Source: Hyphochytrium catenoides (lineage: Eukaryota > Sar > Hyphochytriomycetes > Hyphochytriales > Hyphochytriaceae). Taken from it: a stretch of DNA of 12,446 nucleotides. Below, in pieces: positions 6,512 through 12,446 of the stretch. The notes below the pieces were generated by a model, which saw nothing but the letters and a program-made list of their open reading frames with translations, made no database searches and had not been told where the DNA came from. Each line of letters starts with the position of its first letter. Position 1 is the stretch's first letter. A program made the position numbers and the translations under genes. The stretch is taken from positions 1 through 12,446 of the forward strand of contig FLMG01003270.1 of NCBI GenBank assembly GCA_900088475.1, read 5' to 3'.

Positions 6512-7627
6512 GGGAAAGGTGATACCTGGCAGTATGAAGAATACCCTGCTATCCGCCATTGGAGCCTGTACAACCCGTCACGCTGGGAAGCCAACCATCA
6601 TATGATGAGGACAGGCGTCAAAGATGGCGACTCCTTCTCTCCTGCTGGAGGAAATCCACCATACTACGTCCTGAAGAATGTCGATGGCACACCCACCTTC
6701 TGGTACCAGAAGTACGAATATCGCCAAGGGTACGGCGATGAGTTTCTAATCTGCAAGGCAGGAGACTGGAATGATGGCCACACCGAATACGAAGCGGGCC
6801 CCGACTTCATCGAGAAGTATCCAAAAGAGGCCTGGACCATGTGCTATATCGGTGCGGATGGCGGGTTGGGAGGCGGATACCACTTCTTCCTATTTTTCGC
6901 CAATATCAAGAAGGAGGACGATGAAAAGGCTTTTTGCCAGGGAAGATGCCTTCGTGGTAATTATGAGGGCGGAGGATGGGCGGAGGGGGAAAATGTCCCG
7001 CCCTGTTGGAAGAAGGAGAATGGTTACTTCAGCTGTTATGAATATTTGACTGGAAAGTGTCCTTGGGCGGGAATGACGGACTGCAACCAACCTCCTTCAA
7101 CTACTGAGCCTCCAACAACCACAGAGGCTCCTTCAAGCACTGGGCCTCCTGCTACCACCGAGCCCCCTGCTACCACCGAGCCTCCTGCTACCACCGAGCC
7201 TTCCGCTACCACCGAGCCTCCTATTGTCACGGACCCCCCTACTATTACTGAGCCTCCGGCTGAGCCCTGTGAGGGAAAATGTCTTCGTGGTAACTTCGAA
7301 GGCGGAGGATGGTCTACAGGGGACAATGCCCCTCCCTGCTGGAACAGAGAGAATGGATACTTCAGCTGTTTTGAAAAAGTTAGGGGACAGTGTCCGTGGA
7401 AGGGAATGACCGACTGCAATAAAGCGTCTCCGACCACTAGTGGGCCAAGCCCACCTTCTCAGTACTGTGAAGGGAAATGCCTACGAGGCAACTACGAAGG
7501 CGGAGGATGGGCTGAGGCACCTAATGCTCCTCCTTGCTGGCAGGAAGTGGAGGGATACTTCAGCTGCTACGAGAAGCTCAACGGGACGTGCCCAGACTGG
7601 GACCGGATGAAAGAGTGCAGTTGGTAG
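6446..7627 (+). CDS. Secreted modular protein with three six-cysteine modules and a Pro/Thr linker
   Basis: The 393-residue frame has no intron. An in-frame stop at 6419 precedes the chosen ATG, which is the first available and has G at -3. Residues 1-22 form a signal peptide: Arg6, then a hydrophobic run to SAA, cleavage likely near residue 22. Residues 26-155 are an unrecognised domain rich in Trp, Tyr and Gly with only two cysteines (C103, C133). Three modules follow at residues 164-213, 275-324 and 341-391, each with the spacing Cx3Cx18Cx9Cx7Cx7C (x8 in the last) and the shared motifs CLRGN[YF]EGGGW, PPCW and GYFSC[YF]E. A 61-residue linker of TTEPP-like units separates modules 1 and 2; a shorter Ser/Pro linker separates 2 and 3. 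Secretion and three disulfides per module are inferred. The layout resembles extracellular binding or wall proteins with O-glycosylated linkers, but I recognise no family and no catalytic motif. Confidence 0.9.
   Translation: MILATRILTVLATSSYIILSAAGKGDTWQYEEYPAIRHWSLYNPSRWEANHHMMRTGVKDGDSFSPAGGNPPYYVLKNVDGTPTFWYQKYEYRQGYGDEFLICKAGDWNDGHTEYEAGPDFIEKYPKEAWTMCYIGADGGLGGGYHFFLFFANIKKEDDEKAFCQGRCLRGNYEGGGWAEGENVPPCWKKENGYFSCYEYLTGKCPWAGMTDCNQPPSTTEPPTTTEAPSSTGPPATTEPPATTEPPATTEPSATTEPPIVTDPPTITEPPAEPCEGKCLRGNFEGGGWSTGDNAPPCWNRENGYFSCFEKVRGQCPWKGMTDCNKASPTTSGPSPPSQYCEGKCLRGNYEGGGWAEAPNAPPCWQEVEGYFSCYEKLNGTCPDWDRMKECSW
6935..7084 (+). other. Cys module 1 (residues 164-213)
   Basis: First six-cysteine module, with cysteines at 164, 168, 187, 197, 205 and 213. 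Its core CLRGNYEGGGW, PPCW, GYFSCYE and CPWAGMTDC match modules 2 and 3. It follows the N-terminal domain after a short charged stretch (KKEDDEKAF). Confidence 0.9.
7085..7267 (+). repeat. Pro/Thr linker with 18-bp minisatellite
   Basis: Residues 214-274 form a low-complexity linker of TTEPP, TTEAP and TITEPP units. Positions 7151-7222 hold four tandem 18-bp units encoding ATTEP[PS], near identical in DNA, so copy number can change without a frameshift. Dense Thr and Pro suggests an extended, possibly O-glycosylated spacer. Confidence 0.9.
7268..7417 (+). other. Cys module 2 (residues 275-324)
   Basis: Second six-cysteine module, with exactly the spacing of module 1 (cysteines at 275, 279, 298, 308, 316 and 324). 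It has Phe in place of Tyr at two aromatic positions (GNFEGGGW, SCFE). Many codons differ from module 1 only at third positions. Confidence 0.9.
7466..7618 (+). other. Cys module 3 (residues 341-391)
   Basis: Third six-cysteine module (cysteines at 341, 345, 364, 374, 382 and 391), with one extra residue before the last cysteine (CPDWDRMKEC). It ends two residues before the stop codon. A 16-residue Ser/Pro/Thr spacer separates it from module 2. Confidence 0.9.
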
Positions 7628-7779
7628 AGAAGTCAAAGAACCAGTCTAATGATGACGGCACTCATTACGTGGCGCCTTCTATGGTGTTCACATGCTGCAG
7701 TGCAGGAAACAGAGAATATAAATAGTTCCTTATGTCACGACTTCAATATTCTCATTTTGTCACATAGCCTACTGATGAT

Positions 7780-7985
7780 TACTGTTGAGAACCCTTTTCT
7801 TCAGGGATCTCTATAGCAAGGAATATTCTTCTTCTTGATTCCTTGTCCTACTTTCTTCTTATGATTTCTCTAAAAATTTGTTCTTGCTTCTGCATATTTT
7901 TCTCTTTCCGACTTTACTTCTTCCCTTCCTTCTGGCCACCAATTTATTGTTCAATTCTACTTGGGTCTAGAGATTCTCCGCGATC
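7780..7985 (+). repeat. Dispersed repeat, second copy (plus strand)
   Basis: This is the plus-strand partner of the 1628-1965 repeat. Its best-matching cores are 7804-7846 and 7903-7937. It starts about 150 bases after the stop codon of the secreted protein gene, so it may lie in or near the 3' untranslated region. Similarity fades past about 7985 and no poly-A tail is visible here. Confidence 0.55.
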
Positions 7986-8236
7986 GGAAGCAAGGGACGC
8001 TTACGGTTTGCCAAGGAGATCCACCACCCTGGATCTTCTAAAGCGTTTTTGGCCTCTGCTGCCTCGTCATCTTGCCCCGTACTACTTCTATTTTTATAAA
8101 TCACTCATGATGAATGAAGTAGGGGAGCAAGATGGTGAGGCGAGCACATGATGGTGGCTGCCGTCGCACACAGATGGGGCCAGTATGAAGGAAGACGAAC
8201 CTCTTTCAGCTTTCAACCATTACTCCTTTTAACTAG
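7986..8236. other. No supported gene
   Basis: A frame running from 7843 to 8151 crosses the end of the dispersed repeat and has no recognisable domain. The sequence just before 8237 (CCTTTTAACTAG) looks like a splice acceptor. Confidence 0.3.
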
Positions 8237-8289
8237 CTGCTCTTGGTTTTAGTGATAGTGAAAGTTGTGATGAAGAAGATGATGATTGA
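8237..8289 (+). pseudogene. Short acidic tail (possible last-exon or transposon remnant)
   Basis: After an acceptor-like CTAG at 8233-8236 the frame reads AALGFSDSESCDEEDDD and stops at 8287-8289. The GFSDSES block resembles the SSFSDNE and SSFTDDE blocks of copies C and B, but is too short to prove kinship. It is immediately followed by a strong hairpin (8288-8332). Confidence 0.3.
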
Positions 8290-8332
8290 TGGTGCCATGA
8301 TGCCAATTCCTTCTTGATTGGCATCAACCATC
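8288..8332. repeat. Bulged 16-bp hairpin
   Basis: GATGGT (8288-8293) pairs with ACCATC (8327-8332). TGATGCCAAT (8298-8307) pairs with ATTGGCATCA (8317-8326). A 4-base bulge (8294-8297) and a 9-base loop complete the structure. It overlaps the stop codon of the acidic tail, so it could be an RNA structure at a transcript end or the terminus of a mobile element. Confidence 0.6.
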
Positions 8333-8507
8333 TTGCACTAATCTGGTCATTTGGCGGCTCAGGCTATTTGATACCACCCGCAGTAGCAACCTACACTTGA
8401 AGAAGAAATTCTTAGTGTTTCTTTTTTTGTGGAATAGAACTCTTTTTTCCATATCCTAAGAGAGCTCTAGCTGGCTGTTCATACTTTATGGCCCGCTGTT
8501 AGCTAAG

Positions 8508-8865
8508 TTGGAGCAGTGGACTGCTAGCGAAACAGGGTTCGTCAGCTCTTTCTGTTTCTGCAAGAACGAACGAACGAGCACCGGAGCAGGATTAAGAAGA
8601 GGAGTCGTCAGCCAACCCAGATCTGACAACAGCGATCGGCCCTTTGTGGACCCGGAGACAGGAGAGCTAGTATGGCACATTGAAGGCAATCTGGACGACA
8701 AGCGTGTGCGCTATCACAGGGCAACAGAGCATCGATCTGGTCAAATGGCAAGGATTGTCAGTCTCAAGAGCTTCATGGGAGCCTCTCAAACCAATCAATT
8801 CCTTTCCCTGGTTGTACACTTTCAATTGTCACGGTCCGACGCAGAGCTGGGCACGCTTCACCTAA
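8508..8865 (+). pseudogene. Frameshifted chromodomain, probably from a Ty3/gypsy-type integrase
   Basis: In the frame starting at 8508 the sequence reads DRPFVDPETGELVWHIEG, then DDKRVRYHRAT (to about 8726). The matching second half of the domain continues in the next frame as IDLVKWQGLSVSRASWEPLK (about 8731-8790), then stops at 8863-8865. The LVKWxG and ASWEPL blocks with an aromatic start (VWHIE) are the hallmarks of a chromodomain. In chromoviruses the domain sits at the integrase C-terminus, and a Pro/Asp-rich stretch before it fits that. A one-base shift near 8718-8733 breaks it. No integrase core or reverse transcriptase was found upstream, so only the 3' end of pol would remain. A host chromodomain protein is less likely, given the breaks. 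Confidence 0.6.
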
Positions 8866-9231
8866 ACATGTACCAACTTCGGGCTCCACAAAAAGCATCA
8901 TGGTCATTTTAACGTTAAAGAGGTTGAACGTTCCCGGCGTCCGACAGCTGTTGGTGCCACGTTGGACCCGTAGCGCCGTATGGTTGGCCAATGAGCGAAG
9001 CAGCGCCTGAATGGAGAAAGCTGGAGAGCTCGCGCTGCCGAAAGGCGTAGACAATCATTAGTGATAGCAGCACCCTCCTTGGGTAGTGTAGCTGCAAACT
9101 TGGCCACCCGGCGTGGAGCAGAAGAGTATGACGAAAGGTCTAGATCTTGAGCAGAGGCTGAGGCTGACCGAGCTAATCTGAAAGTGACGGAGGAGGTCAG
9201 ACCATCCTACAACCGCGCCAGGAAAACCTAA
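8866..9231 (+). pseudogene. Decayed coding frame downstream of the chromodomain, three internal stops
   Basis: The frame that carries the second half of the chromodomain stays protein-like after its stop: GHFNVKEVERSRRPTAVGATLDP, an Arg/Ala-rich helix-like stretch (SWRARAAERRRQSLV), APSLGSVAANLATRRGAEEY, and AEAEADRANLKVTEEV. Internal stops are TAG 8971-8973, TGA 8992-8994 and TGA 9148-9150, with TAA TAG at the end. I do not recognise the family. It may be a C-terminal extension of the element or a different inserted gene. Confidence 0.3.
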
Positions 9232-9252
9232 TAGTCTCCCCGGATACTCCAC

Positions 9253-9297
9253 CACCAATGAGCATCATGGAGCCAACACCAATGCGCATGGAGCCAA
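9253..9297 (+). repeat. Short tandem duplication
   Basis: CACCAATGAGCATCATGGAG (start of the unit at 9253-9276) is followed by a copy at 9277-9297 lacking three bases: CACCAATGCGCATGGAGCCA. Both end in GAGCCAA. Confidence 0.7.
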
Positions 9298-9496
9298 CAC
9301 GTACAATGAGGGTTATCTGATAGTTGCCCGGTCTACAACAGAAACTCAGATATCGATACGACTAGCACGAGTGCCGTTGCCTCGGTGCGATAGAAAGAGT
9401 AACGAACACACTCACAGAGTCAGGTGATGACTATTGAGCTCTTTTGGCAAAGGGATTACAAGTTATTATACCACTGCCATGCCCTGAAACCCCTAG

Positions 9497-9820
9497 AACT
9501 CGGGAAGAACAGCAGAGACAAAAACAAGACCAAGGAGCACCTGTCTCGTTCGGCTGCCGTCCCCTCCCGTGCTCGTTTGTTGTCAAGCATCTCTTCCTCT
9601 TCTTCAACCGCTCCTTTCGCGTTTCAAGAAGAAGGCTCTACAGCCTGCGGCCCGGCTCCCCTGGTGCCTCTCCTCTGTCGCTGCTTACTCATCCCACCAT
9701 GCCTTGTCCACCAACGCGATAGATTCTTCAGAGTTAGCCGAAAAAAGCAAGTATTATGCATGGCAATCTGACCTGTTCGGCCGCCACCGTAACTATGCTC
9801 TGACTTCTGATAGTAAATAA
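9497..9820 (+). other. Unassigned open frame, transit-peptide-like composition
   Basis: An open frame without ATG (GTG at 9569) ends in TAA at 9818-9820. The later part reads SRFKKKALQPAARLPWCLSS, then VAAYSSHHALSTNAID and KSKYYAWQSDLFGRHRNY. The basic, Ser/Ala-rich first half looks like a mitochondrial targeting sequence. Two other frames are open across the same stretch, so coding status is uncertain. It could be a fragment of a retroposed host gene. Confidence 0.2.
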
Positions 9821-10014
9821 TAACCGTAGGGCAATCCATGGTTACGTACATTTCTTCTGTTTTATCATCTCGCTTACCCGCCGTATCGTCTGGCGCTCCC
9901 TTATATTGCATTCTGAGCATTTCCTGAGGTTAATGAAGCTTTTTATGACAGAATGGGATTGGATTTTAACAGGCATAACAGGACTTCGGCTTGTAGCATT
10001 CGTCCTTATCTTCT

Positions 10015-10173
10015 TCATATCTTCTCTGCGCTAGAAGAGGAGCGATGCTCTAGAGGTGAGTTTGGGTAGCCGCGGTGCTCCATGCGTGCCTTGAACTTCG
10101 CTGTGTATTGCTCTGATGTTTGTCGAGGCACAATGCCGAAGGAACTCAAAGGTCTGCCGCTGACGGCACATGA
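10015..10173 (-). pseudogene. Possible gag-like remnant
   Basis: A minus-strand frame of 52 sense codons between stops reads VPRQTSEQYTAKFKARMEHR, then GYPNSPLEH. A pattern of the type Q-x-x-S-x-x-x-Y-x-x-x-F-x-x-x-M resembles the middle of Ty3-type Gag proteins. A longer overlapping minus frame (10031-10450) reads CRQRQTFEFLRHCAST over the same bases. Either could be real; both lack clear domain evidence. The strand is opposite to the chromodomain remnant, so it would be a separate insertion. Confidence 0.2.
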
Positions 10174-12082
10174 TTAAATCCATACTATCGACATCACCGG
10201 CTCCCAACTGCCACTTCAGGTCTCTTAAGCTCCTTCCTTTAGTCAGCGCAGCAGCGACAAGGAACGCTGCGACAAGCTGCAGGGTGTGCGTTGAGCTGAT
10301 TCTTTCTCTCTTTGGAATGAGGTCGTTTACGTTTTTCAAAAGGGGAGACTCCTTATAAACCTCTATAACCTTGTCCTGTGTTAGTTTTTGCACTGTAACG
10401 GTACATTCAGATAGGAGGAGGATGTGCACAGGATCTCCTTGTCGGAGCATCGGACACGCGGAATTTATCGTTCTTAGTCCTCTCCTCTCCGTGATTCTTC
10501 CTCCTGGCGCCGCGATGCCACAGTGAGCTGTATTCGCCGGAGTGAAGTGCTATGGTACTCATCCTACTATTCTACACCAATAATCCTCATCAAAACTCTT
10601 CTAGGTTCTTATCCTCTTTATTCAGGTCGAATATTTCGTCGCCAGCTAGAAAAAGTAACATATGCCGTTCAAGGCGCCACTGCGGATTGACGTATATACT
10701 ACCTTGGTCTTTCTGACCGGATAAATATTTTTGCTTCTTCTTCTGGGAGCTCCGGAATCTTCCCGCATCATACCACATGCTGAGGCCCAGAGCGTTCCAA
10801 AGGTGAAGAGGAAGATCACCCAGGACAGAAGTCGCAGCCTTAGTCCTACCATCACGAGCAGCGAGCAGAGGGATTCTCATCATTAGTCACATCAGGTCTC
10901 GAAGATTTCATGATCCTCCAGCTTCAAGGCCAATTAGACCACAGTTCTTTCTCTATGTCGCTGGACCGACCAACCACCTATTCCAGTGTTACATTCTTGT
11001 CTCTGCCGCCATTGTCTGTCTCATACTCTTTAGACATCAAAGAAGCATTGCCAGCAGCCTTGGTCGGTCCTCCCTAGTAGGTAGGACGACGGAGTCTTCC
11101 AATGGATCTCCAGAAGCTACTCCGCAGTAGAAAGTCACGGCTTTTCCAAACAGGATCTTTCCGTTACAGCAGCCTATCCCGCCGGTGCTTCCAAACAGGA
11201 AGATGGATCTAGCAGCAAGAGACCCAGTAGAATTAGAAGCAGTGAAGCACTCCACTGTACTGGCATAATCGTCTCTGTGCTTGGCTTTTTTTATACAAAT
11301 CTTTTTCCCATTCTACTCTCTTCTGTTCCTTGGTACTTTATATTATTATTCAAATTACCTGTAGTTGAAGAAACTAACAAGTGGAATAACTACATACTAG
11401 ACTTTATGCATACAGTCTGCTGTCTAAAACCACTAGGGAAGACCTCCATCAACGCCACCTGGAAGCTGATCCATGGCAATGAAGCTAGTATCCGTCGGGC
11501 TAGAATTACCTTCGTTTCATTCCTTTCAGTAGGGAGGTCGGCATGCAACAAGCAGGGATGCTATACAGAGAGGTTGAGCACCGCATTATTAGTAGCTACG
11601 AACAATGGTCACAACAATGAGGATTAGTAGAGGCGGGATAGCAAAACAATCTACTTGTTGCATGCAGCAGAACCGGACTCCTCATAATACTGACAACCGT
11701 AGTGAGGACTGCAAGAAGCAGCATCATGCATCACTGTCCTAGTAAGAGGTAGTACTCTTCTTTCTGCTTTGCTTAAAATGTTTATAGATTAGTAATTAAG
11801 TACGGAGTAGTTCTATTGCTTCTGTCACTCACGTCTATCTTGTCAGCTTCTCATCACTTCGGGAGTTTGAAGGGGGGAGCGGAAGGAGAACCATGAGACG
11901 AACTCCACAGATAAATACCCGAAACGAACCAGCTACACACCAATAAATCTAATTGTATGTAAAGTTCTGACCAGAAGTCCAGTCACTTGCGGGCCAGCAA
12001 TAAGACTCCCGCGATCCATGACTCCATGACTCTTTCTGGCAAGGCGTACGTCTGGGCCCCTTTACCCTACTGAAACGAAATA
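10174..12082. other. No confident gene; a few open frames
   Basis: Frames include 10590-10883 (-), 11037-11255 (-) and 11277-11627 (+), none with a motif I recognise. The plus frame 10807-11130 lacks ATG but has a membrane-like segment. TTCCAAACAGGA occurs twice (about 11135 and 11189). TACGGAGTA occurs at 11801-11809. Confidence 0.3.
10807..11130 (+). other. Unassigned open frame with a membrane-like segment
   Basis: 107 sense codons after TGA at 10804-10806, no ATG. A hydrophobic run CYILVSAAIVCLILF is followed by basic RHQR and a Ser-rich end (SSLGRSSLVGRTTESSNG), a topology typical of a single-pass membrane protein. It could be one exon, or chance in T-rich DNA. Confidence 0.15.
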
Positions 12083-12184
12083 ATGGACCTCGCATTTCCA
12101 GCCATCATGGGGGAGAACCATTATCATTCGAGCTCTGATGACGAACGGCAAGCCTCAGTCAAAAGAGTTCAGGTCCAGGAATAA
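12083..12184 (+). CDS. Short frame with an acidic SSSDDE block (possible tail relative)
   Basis: 33 codons from ATG at 12083 to TAA at 12182-12184: MDLAFPAIMGENHYHSSSDD, then ERQASVKRVQVQE. NHYHSSSDDE resembles NNYDSSFTDDE of copy B and LYHVSSFSDNE of copy C, and like copy C it turns basic before the stop. It is too short to be sure that it is either coding or related. Confidence 0.2.
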   Translation: MDLAFPAIMGENHYHSSSDDERQASVKRVQVQE

Positions 12185-12446
12185 TCAGCCTTATTTTGTA
12201 TGTGTGTCTGCCTGTCTGTTATGTCTATCTGTCTGTCTGTTTTTTATAAAGAGCTATAGATTATGCCATTACAGTAACTTATGACAAGCATACAACTTCT
12301 TCCTGTTCATTCAGAGTTGCCAAGCTATCACTTTAGATTGACCGCAGGAGTAATTATATATGAACTCTCATGTTTTCCTAGGTATGTCAAAGCAGCGTAC
12401 GACTATTTTGGCTTTCACTCTGAAGGTTTAGGAACTAGACCAGCTA
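12185..12446. repeat. GTCT microsatellite and AT-rich end
   Basis: An imperfect GTCT/GTCTG tract lies at 12205-12240. The rest has no supported gene. GGAGTAATTAT at 12347-12357 repeats 11 bases found beside the palindrome at 3984-3999. Confidence 0.6.

Noticed and set aside
6559-7409. Other short frames within the secreted protein gene (6559-6741, 6771-7049, 6890-7090, 7224-7409)
   Set aside because: They are shadows of the main frame, with the Arg-rich and shifted look expected from off-frame reading.
7036-7437. 133-codon minus-strand frame with GGSVV repeats
   Set aside because: It is the reverse of the Pro/Thr linker and modules 1 and 2 of the secreted protein gene; its repeats come from the TTEPP minisatellite.
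9966-10004. CYKPKSCYAC stretch on the minus strand resembling a Gag zinc knuckle
   Set aside because: The histidine and last cysteine of the CCHC pattern are absent and a stop follows at once.
10590-10883. LLFLAGDEIFDLN resembling a 2A self-cleaving peptide of retroelements
   Set aside because: The essential NPGP end is missing, and no retroelement protein lies around it.
1-12446. CRISPR array, tRNA, rRNA or bacterial defence system
   Set aside because: No regularly spaced repeats with unique spacers, no cloverleaf sequence and no rRNA motifs were seen; the window looks eukaryotic.

Overview
This window looks like repeat-rich nuclear DNA from a eukaryote. It shows no operons, no bacterial-type ribosome binding sites, and no tRNA or rRNA that I can recognise. 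Intergenic stretches are long and full of purine/pyrimidine tracts, GAA/CTT runs and decayed transposon-like coding pieces. A microalga of the stramenopile type (for example a diatom) is my best guess, but nothing in the window decides the lineage. A fungus remains possible, partly because palindromes built on CGGAGTA are familiar from fungal intergenic DNA.

Only one gene is convincing: a single-exon gene at 6446-7627 (+). It encodes a 393-residue secreted protein with a signal peptide, an unrecognised Trp/Tyr-rich N-terminal domain, a Pro/Thr linker made of hexapeptide repeats, and three copies of a 50-residue six-cysteine module. The modules are nearly identical in protein but differ at many third codon positions, which points to selection on the protein.

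Most of the rest reads as a transposon graveyard. (1) Three diverged copies of one short acidic protein tail lie at 259-437 (-), 3808-3984 (-) and 4577-4945 (+); two further short acidic tails (8237-8289 and 12083-12184, both +) may be related. (2) A chromodomain, typical of the integrase C-terminus of Ty3/gypsy chromoviruses, sits at about 8667-8800 (+) and is broken by a frameshift. It is followed by a decayed frame with three stops. (3) A retroelement-like segment with a WQAGDYWALWDEA motif lies at 2456-2674 (-). (4) A weak gag-like piece lies at 10015-10173 (-). (5) A non-coding or decayed repeat occurs once with a poly-A end at about 1628-1965 (-) and again at about 7780-7985 (+).

Structural features include two tandem hairpins (215-276), a 105-bp tandem duplication (1082-1291), two 16-bp palindromes (3984-3999 and 4642-4657), a bulged 16-bp hairpin (8288-8332), long polypurine and polypyrimidine tracts, and a GTCT microsatellite (12205-12240). 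There is no sign that the pieces work together. The secreted protein gene appears to be an isolated host gene within repeat-rich DNA.
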